Shown here: positions 53,497 through 64,000 of the stretch, piece by piece
How the letters are laid out: every line of letters starts with the position of its first letter
Position numbering within the stretch: position 1 is the first letter of the stretch
Source: Pseudomonas libanensis
Lineage (GTDB): Bacteria; Pseudomonadota; Gammaproteobacteria; Pseudomonadales; Pseudomonadaceae
Length of the DNA stretch: 64,000 bases
NCBI RefSeq assembly: GCF_001439685.1
Contig: NZ_JYLH01000008.1
Location: 1-64,000 of the forward strand
Reading direction: 5' to 3'
Position numbers and translations under genes: made by a program
The notes under the pieces: model-generated
What the model was told of the DNA's origin: nothing
Database searches by the model: none
Seen by the model: only the letters and a program-made list of their open reading frames with translations

Positions 53497-53687
53497 TTAA
53501 CTACCCTCTGAAGCAAGCTCCGCTACTGGCGCGCGCTTCGCATGATATTCACCGGCCTAACTTACTACATTACCTACATCTCTGGCAGGCGCCGTCTGTA
53601 ACCCTTTGTGAAACTTTGACCACACAATATTCGTAAAGCCTCATGACGAAAGCGATATAAAAAAACCTATCGCCTTCCTCGAAATTC

Positions 53688-54338
53688 TCAAAAACGCTCT
53701 TCGCTCGCCGCGCCTTCGACACCGCGGAAGCCGCGGCACAACAGGTATTGCTCCCTGGACCTGTCCCGGGAGGAGTCCGGCTTACGCGTCTGAACCTTAT
53801 CGAACAACTTGCGGATGTTCTTGTGGTACTCGTCGAAACCTTCCCCCTGGAACACTTTCACCAGGAAATCACCACCTGGACGCAATACGCGCCCCGCCAG
53901 ATCCAATGCCAATTCACACAGGAACATGGCTCGCGGCATATCAACAGCCGGTAATCCACTCATATTGGGGGCCATGTCGGAAATCACAAGGTCTACCTGC
54001 GAATTTCCTACAGCCTCCAGAATCTCGGCCAGCACCGCGTCCTGGGTAAAATCACCGTGCACGAAGGTGACATCCGGGATGCTGTCCATCTCAAGGATGT
54101 CGGAAGCGATCAGCCGACCTTGCCCACCAATCAGACGACTGGTCACTTGGGACCAGCCACCGGGGGCCGCACCCAGGTCGATAACGCTCATGCCTGGACG
54201 AATCAACTTGTCCTTGTCCTGGATCTCCAGCAGCTTGTAGCTGGCCCGGGAGCGATACCCATCCTTCTGCGCCTTTTTGACGTAAGGATCGTTGAAATGT
54301 TCTTGCAGCCACTTAAGGCTAGTTTTGGAACGGGCCAC
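53688..54338 (-). CDS. rlmE: 23S rRNA (uridine-2'-O) methyltransferase RlmE
   Basis: RlmE (RrmJ/FtsJ) methylates U2552 in the A loop of 23S rRNA. The 216-residue protein starts from a GTG and has [12 protein letters not shown] with the catalytic Lys and the AdoMet loop [11 protein letters not shown]. The second catalytic Asp is in [11 protein letters not shown]. The third catalytic Lys is in FLVKVFQG. It precedes ftsH in the conserved rlmE-ftsH pair. The 191-base gap contains a GCGATA/TATCGC hairpin at 53656-53675. Confidence 0.95.
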   Translation of the reverse strand: MARSKTSLKWLQEHFNDPYVKKAQKDGYRSRASYKLLEIQDKDKLIRPGMSVIDLGAAPGGWSQVTSRLIGGQGRLIASDILEMDSIPDVTFVHGDFTQDAVLAEILEAVGNSQVDLVISDMAPNMSGLPAVDMPRAMFLCELALDLAGRVLRPGGDFLVKVFQGEGFDEYHKNIRKLFDKVQTRKPDSSRDRSREQYLLCRGFRGVEGAASEERF

Positions 54339-54444
54339 GGGCCACCTCGAAAAATAAAACGGGTCGTGATTAACTGGGCGGTCCCGGACTCGCTCGGGTA
54401 AACTGGCCGCCGCTTTTTACAAGATCAGACGCAGGGGTCAGATT

Positions 54445-54753
54445 ATGCCGCTCACTCAAGAGCAGAAGAAACAGTACAAATCCATTGGCCACCATCTGAA
54501 ACCAGTTCTGATTGTGGCAGACAACGGGTTGACTGAAGGTGTGTTAGCCGAATTTGAACGCGCACTGAACGATCACGAGCTGATCAAGATCAAGGTCAAC
54601 ATCCTTGATCGCGAAGCGCGCCTGGCTGCCGTTGCAGAACTGTGCAAGGCGGGCAAGGCGGACCTGGTCCAGGTTATCGGCAAGATGGCGCTGCTGTATC
54701 GCAAGAACTTCAGCGTCAACAAGCAACTGTCGAACGTACACCGTTTCAAGTAA
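54445..54753 (+). CDS. yhbY: YhbY, CRM-domain RNA-binding protein
   Basis: The 102-residue protein is a single CRM domain, with the GxxG-type loop in IGHHLKPVLIVADNGLTEGV. YhbY associates with pre-50S ribosomes in E. coli. It is divergent from rlmE, with a 106-base shared promoter region. This divergent yhbY/rlmE pair is widespread, and both proteins act in 50S biogenesis. Confidence 0.94.
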   Translation: MPLTQEQKKQYKSIGHHLKPVLIVADNGLTEGVLAEFERALNDHELIKIKVNILDREARLAAVAELCKAGKADLVQVIGKMALLYRKNFSVNKQLSNVHRFK

Positions 54754-54762
54754 CAAAAAGGG

Positions 54763-55167
54763 TCACGGGCGTGCTTCGCGCGCCCTGCCACTCCATCCCG
54801 GGACCGGCTGCATCACCAGCACCAGGCCGGAGAACCCTAGCACAAGATAGCTGAACAGCCGCCAGCGCAACGCTTCCGGCAGCCACACATGCACCACGCA
54901 AAACATCGCGCACGCATACAGCGCCATCAACAGCAGTTGCCCACGAATATCTCGCCACAGACTCCCCAAGCCTTCAGCCCTGATCAGCACTAATGCCTGA
55001 AGCATTACGCACGCCGCCGCAAAACCTACCAGCAGCGCACTCAATAATCCGTCGACCTCGTCGATCAGCAGCGGTGCCAGGCCAATCAGGCCCAGCGCCG
55101 GTAATACGCCAATATGTAACAGCCACAGGCCACCGACCCAAAGCATCTGGGAGAGCTGCCAAAGCAT
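54763..55167 (-). CDS. DUF4149 membrane protein
   Basis: The 134-residue protein has four hydrophobic segments and fits the DUF4149 family of small integral membrane proteins of unknown function. The start is uncertain. ATG 55167 (MLWQLSQ) immediately follows a 23-base GC-rich hairpin and has no visible ribosome-binding site. A TTG at 55218 inside greA would add 17 residues that are not hydrophobic. It follows greA on the same strand and converges with yhbY, leaving nine bases between the stops. Confidence 0.75.
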   Translation of the reverse strand: MLWQLSQMLWVGGLWLLHIGVLPALGLIGLAPLLIDEVDGLLSALLVGFAAACVMLQALVLIRAEGLGSLWRDIRGQLLLMALYACAMFCVVHVWLPEALRWRLFSYLVLGFSGLVLVMQPVPGWSGRAREARP

Positions 55168-55196
55168 GGCGCCCGCACGAAGCGGGCGCCTTTTTT
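55168..55196. terminator. Hairpin between greA and the DUF4149 gene
   Basis: On the minus strand AAAAAA-GGCGCCCGC-TTCGT-GCGGGCGCC begins in the greA stop region and its last base touches the DUF4149 ATG. On the plus strand the same hairpin is followed by TTTTTT, so it is a good terminator only for rightward transcripts, which would run antisense to greA. It may end read-through from yhbY or hold the DUF4149 start in a closed state. Confidence 0.6.
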
Positions 55197-55678
55197 CAGA
55201 TGTGACGAACTTCAACAATCTCGTACTCGATCACGCCGCCAGGGGTTTTCACAGACACCACATCCCCCTCTTCCTTGGCAATCAAGGCGCGGGCAAGTGG
55301 AGAACCGACGGAGATCTTGCCAAGTTTGAAGTCAGCCTCGTCTTCACCCACGATTTGGTAGACCACGCGTTCATCCGTCTCAACGTTGGCGATTTCCACC
55401 GTGGTGCCGAAGATCACCTTGCCAGTATGCGGGATGGTCGTGACATCGATAATCACCGCATTCTGCATGCGGCCCTCGATATCACGAATCCGCGCCTCGA
55501 CCATACCCTGCTGCTCGCGGGCAGCGTGGTATTCGGCGTTTTCCTTCAAGTCACCCAGCTCGCGGGCCGTACCGATGTCCTGGCTCAGCTTTGGACGTAC
55601 GACCTTGGTCAGATGGGCGTGCTCCTCTTCCAGGGCCTTGGCACCCTGAACGGTCATTGGGTATTTGGTTATGCTCAT
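55196..55678 (-). CDS. greA: Transcription elongation factor GreA
   Basis: GreA enters the secondary channel of RNA polymerase and triggers cleavage of backtracked RNA. The 160-residue protein has the N-terminal coiled coil (about 1-75) with the acidic tip in [12 protein letters not shown]. The C-terminal globular domain ends with the conserved [16 protein letters not shown]. Its ATG overlaps the carB stop by four bases (ATGA). carA-carB-greA as one operon has been reported in P. aeruginosa. Confidence 0.97.
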   Translation of the reverse strand: MSITKYPMTVQGAKALEEEHAHLTKVVRPKLSQDIGTARELGDLKENAEYHAAREQQGMVEARIRDIEGRMQNAVIIDVTTIPHTGKVIFGTTVEIANVETDERVVYQIVGEDEADFKLGKISVGSPLARALIAKEEGDVVSVKTPGGVIEYEIVEVRHI

Positions 55679-58600
55679 GCCTTCAATCCCGCATGTAAAT
55701 CCTGCAAGCGACGCACGGTCTTTTCCGGACCGAACTTGAGCGCTTCGCAGATGGCTTCGCCAGCAGCAATGGTGGTGGTGCAGTAGATCTTGTGCTGCAA
55801 GGCATTACGACGAATGGAGTAGGAGTCCGCGATCGACTGGCGACCTTCGGTGGTGTTGATGATCAGGGTGACTTCGTCATTCTTGATCATGTCGACCACG
55901 TGCGGACGGCCTTCCGTCACCTTGTTCACGCGACGTACTTTCAGGCCGGCAGCTTCGATCAGCTTGGCGGTCCCGGCGGTAGCCACGACTTCAAAGCCCA
56001 AGTTGATCAGATCACGGGCAACCCCTGCAACCAGTGGCTTGTCGTCGTCACGCACGCTGATAAATGCAGTACCGCCGGTCGGCAGCACTTCACTGGCACC
56101 CATCTGGGCTTTGGCGAACGCTTCACCGAAGGTATCGCCCACGCCCATCACTTCACCGGTGGACTTCATCTCAGGGCCCAGGATCGGGTCCACACCAGGG
56201 AATTTGGCGAATGGGAATACCGCCTCTTTCACACTGTAGAAGTTTGGAATGATTTCCTTGGTGAAGCCGATTTCCTTCAAGGTCTTACCGGCCATTACGC
56301 GAGCAGCGATCATGGCCAGGGACACACCAATGCATTTGGACACGAACGGTACGGTACGCGAAGCACGCGGGTTGACTTCGATGACGTAGATGTCTTCGCC
56401 TTGCAGCGCCAACTGTACGTTCATCAGGCCGACCACACCCAGCTCCAGAGCCATTTTCTTGACCTGCTCGCGCATCTCGTCCTGGATGTGTGCCGGCAAC
56501 GAGTACGGCGGCAGCGAGCATGCGGAGTCACCGGAGTGAACGCCCGCTTGCTCGATATGCTGCATGATTGCGCCGATCACCACGTCAGTACCGTCGCAAA
56601 CCGCATCCACGTCCATTTCGATAGCGCAGTTGAGGAAGTGATCCAGCAGCACCGGGCTGTCGTTGGACACTTTCACCGCATCACGCAGGTAGCGCTTGAG
56701 CTCGTCTTCTTCGTAGACGATTTCCATCGCCCGTCCGCCCAGTACGTAGGACGGACGCACCACCAATGGGTAGCCGATCTTGCTGGCCGCACGGATGGCT
56801 TCGTCTTCGCTGCGCACGGTCGCGTTTGGCGGCTGACGCAGGTTAAGGCGCTCAACCATCTGCTGGAAGCGCTCACGATCTTCGGCACGGTCGATAGCGT
56901 CCGGGCTGGTGCCGATAATCGGCACACCGGCGGCTTCGAGGGCACGCGCCAGCTTCAGCGGAGTTTGGCCGCCGTACTGGACGATTACACCTTTTGGCTT
57001 CTCGACGCGACAGATTTCCAGTACGTCTTCCAGGGTTACCGGCTCGAAGTACAGACGGTCGGACGTGTCGTAGTCAGTGGAAACAGTTTCCGGGTTGCAG
57101 TTGACCATGATGGTCTCGTACCCGTCTTCGCGCAGCGCAAGGGCGGCGTGCACACAGCAATAGTCGAACTCGATGCCCTGGCCGATACGGTTCGGACCAC
57201 CACCCAGGATGATGATTTTATCGCGATCCGACGGCGCGGCTTCGCACTCTTCCTCGTAGGTGGAGTACATGTAGGCAGTGTCGGTGGCGAACTCGGCTGC
57301 GCAGGTGTCAACGCGCTTGTAGACCGGGAAGATATCCAGCTTGTGACGATGGGTACGCAGGTTCTTCTCGGTTACACCCAGCAGCTTGGCCAAGCGCTGA
57401 TCGGAGAAGCCTTTGCGCTTGAGACGGAACATCAAGTCGCGGTCGATAGACGACAGACCGAGCGTCTTGACCTTCTCTTCTTCCTTGATCAGATCTTCGA
57501 TCTGCACAAGGAACCACGGGTCGATCATATTCATGCCGAAGATATCTTCGACGCTCAGGCCGGCGCGGAAGGCGTCAGCCACGTACCAGATACGCTCGGC
57601 GCCCGGCACGGTCAGCTCGCGCTTGAGGATGCTCATGCTTTCCGGGTTGCTCAGGTCGAGCTTCTCGTCCAGGCCGCAAACACCGACTTCCAGGCCACGC
57701 AGGGCTTTCTGCAGGGACTCCTGGAAAGTGCGACCGATCGCCATGACTTCACCGACAGACTTCATCTGGGTGGTTAGGCGCGCATCAGCCTTGGCGAACT
57801 TCTCGAAGGCAAAGCGCGGCAGCTTGGTCACAACGTAGTCGATAGACGGCTCGAAAGACGCCGGCATAGCGCCGCCCGTGATTTCGTTTTGCAGCTCGTC
57901 CAGGGTGTAACCGATCGCCAGCTTGGCAGCGATGCGCGCAATCGGGAAACCGGTAGCTTTCGAAGCCAGCGCCGAAGAGCGCGATACACGCGGGTTCATC
58001 TCGATCACGACCATGCGGCCGGTGTCCGGACAGATGCCGAACTGCACGTTGGAACCACCGGTTTCAACGCCGATCTCACGCAATACCGCCAACGAGGCGT
58101 TACGCATGATCTGGTATTCCTTGTCCGTCAAGGTCTGCGCCGGAGCAACGGTGATCGAGTCACCGGTGTGCACACCCATCGGGTCGAAGTTTTCGATGGA
58201 GCAAACGATGATGCAGTTGTCCTTCTTATCGCGGACAACCTCCATCTCATACTCTTTCCAGCCGATCAGGGATTCGTCGATCAGCAGCTCTTTGGTCGGC
58301 GACAGGTCCAGGCCACGGGCACAGATTTCTTCGAACTCTTCACGGTTGTAAGCAATGCCACCACCGGTGCCGCCCATGGTGAAGGACGGGCGGATGATGC
58401 ATGGGAAGCCCAGCTTTTCGAGAACGGCGTTGGCCTCTTCCATGCTGTGGGCAATACCGGAGCGCGGGCAGTCAAGGCCGATGGACTTCATCGCCTTGTC
58501 GAAGCGCGAACGGTCTTCAGCCTTGTCGATGGTGTCGGCATTGGCACCGATCATCTCTACGCCGAACTTCTCCAGGACACCTTCGCGCTCCAGGTCCAGG

Positions 58601-58896
58601 GCGCAGTTCAGCGCGGTCTGGCCACCCATGGTCGGCAGAAGCGCGTCCGGACGCTCTTTCTCAATGATCTTGGCGACGGTCTGCCATTTGATCGGCTCGA
58701 TGTAGGTGGCATCGGCCATGGCCGGGTCGGTCATGATGGTGGCCGGGTTGGAGTTCACCAGGATGACGCGGTAGCCCTCCTCGCGCAGGGCTTTGCAGGC
58801 CTGGGCGCCGGAGTAATCGAATTCGCAGGCCTGGCCGATCACGATCGGGCCAGCGCCGAGAATCAGGATGCTTTTTATGTCTGTACGTTTTGGCAT
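55675..58896 (-). CDS. carB: Carbamoyl-phosphate synthase large subunit
   Basis: CarB makes carbamoyl phosphate from bicarbonate, ATP and ammonia channelled from CarA, for arginine and pyrimidines. The 1073-residue protein has two homologous ATP-grasp halves (about 1-550 and 551-935). The P-loop-like starts are [18 protein letters not shown] and [18 protein letters not shown]-terminal MGS-like allosteric domain (about 936-1073) binds UMP and ornithine. I chose ATG 58896 (MPKRTDIKS), because an upstream extension adds five residues without family support. It overlaps greA by four bases. Confidence 0.97.
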   Translation of the reverse strand: MPKRTDIKSILILGAGPIVIGQACEFDYSGAQACKALREEGYRVILVNSNPATIMTDPAMADATYIEPIKWQTVAKIIEKERPDALLPTMGGQTALNCALDLEREGVLEKFGVEMIGANADTIDKAEDRSRFDKAMKSIGLDCPRSGIAHSMEEANAVLEKLGFPCIIRPSFTMGGTGGGIAYNREEFEEICARGLDLSPTKELLIDESLIGWKEYEMEVVRDKKDNCIIVCSIENFDPMGVHTGDSITVAPAQTLTDKEYQIMRNASLAVLREIGVETGGSNVQFGICPDTGRMVVIEMNPRVSRSSALASKATGFPIARIAAKLAIGYTLDELQNEITGGAMPASFEPSIDYVVTKLPRFAFEKFAKADARLTTQMKSVGEVMAIGRTFQESLQKALRGLEVGVCGLDEKLDLSNPESMSILKRELTVPGAERIWYVADAFRAGLSVEDIFGMNMIDPWFLVQIEDLIKEEEKVKTLGLSSIDRDLMFRLKRKGFSDQRLAKLLGVTEKNLRTHRHKLDIFPVYKRVDTCAAEFATDTAYMYSTYEEECEAAPSDRDKIIILGGGPNRIGQGIEFDYCCVHAALALREDGYETIMVNCNPETVSTDYDTSDRLYFEPVTLEDVLEICRVEKPKGVIVQYGGQTPLKLARALEAAGVPIIGTSPDAIDRAEDRERFQQMVERLNLRQPPNATVRSEDEAIRAASKIGYPLVVRPSYVLGGRAMEIVYEEDELKRYLRDAVKVSNDSPVLLDHFLNCAIEMDVDAVCDGTDVVIGAIMQHIEQAGVHSGDSACSLPPYSLPAHIQDEMREQVKKMALELGVVGLMNVQLALQGEDIYVIEVNPRASRTVPFVSKCIGVSLAMIAARVMAGKTLKEIGFTKEIIPNFYSVKEAVFPFAKFPGVDPILGPEMKSTGEVMGVGDTFGEAFAKAQMGASEVLPTGGTAFISVRDDDKPLVAGVARDLINLGFEVVATAGTAKLIEAAGLKVRRVNKVTEGRPHVVDMIKNDEVTLIINTTEGRQSIADSYSIRRNALQHKIYCTTTIAAGEAICEALKFGPEKTVRRLQDLHAGLKA

Positions 58897-59001
58897 GGGT
58901 TTGTCACTCAAATCCGCAGGTCAGTCGGCAAGCCGTCTTGAACAATCTTTGAAGAGCCTGCGAGGGCCACCGAAGCCCGGGGCCGCCCGCAGGCCAGTCA
59001 G
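58897..59001 (-). other. carA-carB intergenic region
   Basis: These 105 bases contain a GCCTGCG/CGCAGGC stem (58956-58962 with 58988-58994) with a GC-rich interior. There is no T tract. In some pseudomonads a small ORF lies between carA and carB; I see no convincing one here. Confidence 0.4.
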
Positions 59002-60138
59002 TCAGCGTCGCTTGGCCATCTCATTGATGAAACGGTCGAACAGCGGCGCTACGTCGTTCGGGCCCGGGCTGGCTTCAGGGTGGCCCTGGAAGCTGAACGC
59101 GCTCTTGTCGGTGCGCTCGATACCCTGCAGGGAACCGTCGAACAGCGACTTGTGAATGGCGCGCACGTTGCTTGGCAAGGAGGCTTCATCTACCGCAAAA
59201 CCGTGGTTCTGGCTGGTGATCATCACAATGCCGGTATCCAGGTCTTGTACCGGGTGGTTTGCACCGTGGTGGCCGTGCCCCATTTTCAGGGTCTTGGCGC
59301 CGGAGGCCAGGGCCAGCAACTGGTGGCCCAGGCAGATGCCGAATACCGGGATCTGGGTCTCCAGCACGTCCTTGATGGCCTGGATGGCGTAGTCGCATGG
59401 CTCGGGGTCACCGGGGCCGTTGGACAGGAATACGCCGTCCGGCTGCAGGGCGAGCACGTCGCTGGCCGGGGTTTGCGCCGGCACCACGGTCACGCGGCAG
59501 CCGCGCTCTACCAGCATGCGCAGGATGTTGTACTTGACGCCATAGTCGTAGGCGACCACGTGGTAAGGCAGATCGGCAGCCTCGATAGTCGCATGGCTGT
59601 CGGTCTTCAGATCCCATACGGTGGAACGCCACTCGTACTTCTCTTTGACGCTGACGACTTTCGCCAGGTCCATGCCCTTCAGGCCCGGGAAACCTTGCGC
59701 CGCGGCAATCGCCGCCTCTTCGGAGATATTGTCACCGACCATGATGCAGCCGTTCTGCGAGCCTTTTTCACGCAGGATGCGCGTGAGGCGGCGCGTATCG
59801 ATACCGGCGATCGCCACAACGTTGTTGGCTTTCAGGTAATCGGACAGCGACATCGTGTTACGCCAGTTGCTCGCAACCAGTGGCAGGTCACGAATAACCA
59901 GACCCGCCGACCAGACACGATCAGACTCGACGTCTTCCGGTGTAGTACCGGTGTTGCCGATGTGCGGATAGGTCAGGGTAACGATCTGTTGGGCGTAGGA
60001 AGGATCGGTAAGGATTTCCTGATAGCCGGTCATGGCAGTGTTAAACACTACCTCTCCAACGGTTTGACCGTCGGCTCCAATGGCTTCGCCGCGAAAAATG
60101 CTGCCATCAGCAAGGGCGAGTATGGCTGGCTTAGTCAA
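59002..60138 (-). CDS. carA: Carbamoyl-phosphate synthase small subunit (glutaminase)
   Basis: CarA hydrolyses glutamine and delivers ammonia to CarB. The 378-residue protein has an N-terminal CPSase domain ([12 protein letters not shown]). The class I glutamine amidotransferase domain has the nucleophile in [13 protein letters not shown] (Cys about 269) and a His-Glu pair in [11 protein letters not shown]. The start is TTG 60138, preceded by GGGAGG at a spacing of six bases. The rare start codon and a terminator-like hairpin 45-85 bases upstream suggest leader control. Confidence 0.96.
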   Translation of the reverse strand: MTKPAILALADGSIFRGEAIGADGQTVGEVVFNTAMTGYQEILTDPSYAQQIVTLTYPHIGNTGTTPEDVESDRVWSAGLVIRDLPLVASNWRNTMSLSDYLKANNVVAIAGIDTRRLTRILREKGSQNGCIMVGDNISEEAAIAAAQGFPGLKGMDLAKVVSVKEKYEWRSTVWDLKTDSHATIEAADLPYHVVAYDYGVKYNILRMLVERGCRVTVVPAQTPASDVLALQPDGVFLSNGPGDPEPCDYAIQAIKDVLETQIPVFGICLGHQLLALASGAKTLKMGHGHHGANHPVQDLDTGIVMITSQNHGFAVDEASLPSNVRAIHKSLFDGSLQGIERTDKSAFSFQGHPEASPGPNDVAPLFDRFINEMAKRR

Positions 60139-60275
60139 GAAGACCTCCCGTAAATAAAGCCTGAAAGGGCGATCGCAGGTTGTAAAAAAGCGGAGTGACG
60201 TATGGACACGTCACCCCGCTTCTTCACTGAATTATTCTGCGCGCTTTTAGTGGACACACTAAAGCTGTAGCTTAC
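60135..60275 (-). promoter_or_regulatory. carA: carA leader with terminator-like hairpin and possible short ORF
   Basis: On the minus strand a possible promoter lies near 60260-60290. A hairpin TTTAGTG-TGTC-CACTAAA (60246-60263) follows. Then comes a long stem with one mismatch, AAGCGGGGTGACGT/ACGTCACTCCGCTT (60188-60221), ending in TTTTTT, a complete intrinsic terminator before carA. A 30-codon frame starting GTG at 60227 runs through the terminator and stops in TGA at 60135-60137, overlapping the carA TTG as TTGA. This looks like attenuation, but the short ORF lacks a clear ribosome-binding site. Confidence 0.5.
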
Positions 60276-60349
60276 AGAAAAAGGCTTTTTTGGTCCACCG
60301 CTAATAAGCCTTAAAGGCAGGGGAATGCGACAGGACGTCGCTAGGCGGT

Positions 60350-60386
60350 TAAAAACGGGGCCTCAGGATAATCCTGGAGCCCCGTT
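60350..60386 (-). terminator. dapB terminator
   Basis: On the minus strand AACGGGGC...GCCCCGTT (60354-60386) with an inner CCAGGAT/ATCCTG stem is followed by TTTAACC, 12 bases past the dapB stop. Confidence 0.85.
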
Positions 60387-60397
60387 ATAGCTACTGA

Positions 60398-62339
<1,942 letters not shown>

Positions 62340-62656
62340 AAGTCTTTGCACTCTTAAGGACGTCCGGCCTGGCCCTCCTGAACCCTGCCAAACTCGTTGA
62401 GCCCCAATACAGGCCCGGACCCAACTCACGTCAATTCAACGATCCTGGTCATTACTGCTTTCAGCCAGGGACACGGCCAAAAACGCGGTGACTGTCATTC
62501 GGAAAGCAGGAGCATTTCCGGTTACACCGCCAGCATCCGAGCGTTGTCGCATGCTGTAAAAATTCGCATACCCCAGACACGCCAACGCGGGAGCTAGCTC
62601 CCGCGCGGCGACATCCTACCAGTCACCGCTTGTCAGCGGTCAACCGGACAACCAAC
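62340..62656 (-). other. dnaK-dnaJ intergenic region
   Basis: These 317 bases contain no gene I can support. A perfect 20-base palindrome CGCGGGAGCT/AGCTCCCGCG lies at 62586-62605, about 50 bases past the dnaK stop. It has no T tract, so it could be a stabilising 3' hairpin or a decayed REP-type sequence. A separate promoter for dnaJ is possible but I could not identify one. Confidence 0.4.

Positions 62657-64000
<1,344 letters not shown>

Overview
The window is chromosomal DNA from a fluorescent Pseudomonas, most likely the P. fluorescens group. This rests on gene content, on gene order that I recall from the region around cbrAB, carAB and dnaK in P. aeruginosa, on codon use, and on REPIN-type repeats. 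It is almost entirely core genome. I see no insertion sequence, prophage, CRISPR array or genomic island.

Layout from the left. Bases 1-262 hold two tandem rRNA-type promoters that fire leftward out of the window, so an rRNA operon should lie just outside. Next, on the minus strand, come msrP-msrQ (repair of oxidised periplasmic methionine), pssA (phospholipid synthesis), ilvI-ilvH-ilvC (branched-chain amino acids), and mrcB-lpoP-yqcC-like (PBP1b with its probable lipoprotein activator). The 10.2-12.7 kb stretch carries small plus-strand genes. From 12.75 to 15.7 kb is an iron-control region: a Fur-box-driven PrrF small RNA converges on a haem/iron ABC transporter (hmuTUV) that has its own candidate Fur box. 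Then follow a Rieske protein, sfsA and an aminotransferase.

From 18.2 to 32.9 kb, all on the plus strand, are dksA, gluQ, the carbon/nitrogen regulators cbrX-cbrA-cbrB, the small RNA crcZ with a sigma54 promoter and CbrB-type upstream sites, pcnB-folK, panB-panC, pgi and acs. CbrAB switches on CrcZ, which sequesters Hfq/Crc. The acs start region carries the CA-rich motif to which Hfq/Crc binds, so a complete catabolite-repression circuit may be visible in one window. From 32.9 to 37.8 kb are a DUF2236 protein, a 23S rRNA-type methyltransferase and a large AsmA-like DUF748 protein.

From 38.1 kb to the end nearly everything is on the minus strand. In order of transcription (right to left) the genes are dnaK (cut by the window edge), dnaJ, dapB, carA-carB-greA, a DUF4149 membrane protein, rlmE-ftsH-folP-glmM-tpiA-secG, tRNA-Leu(GAG), tRNA-fMet, rimP-nusA-infB-rbfA-truB-rpsO-pnp, and a BON-domain periplasmic protein. 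yhbY alone points the other way.

The most interesting material is regulatory: the two small RNAs with their promoters, the overlapping small membrane protein gene cbrX, an attenuator-like leader before carA, a hairpin that abuts the DUF4149 start codon, and an open but startless reading frame before dksA. I found no convincing new multi-gene system.
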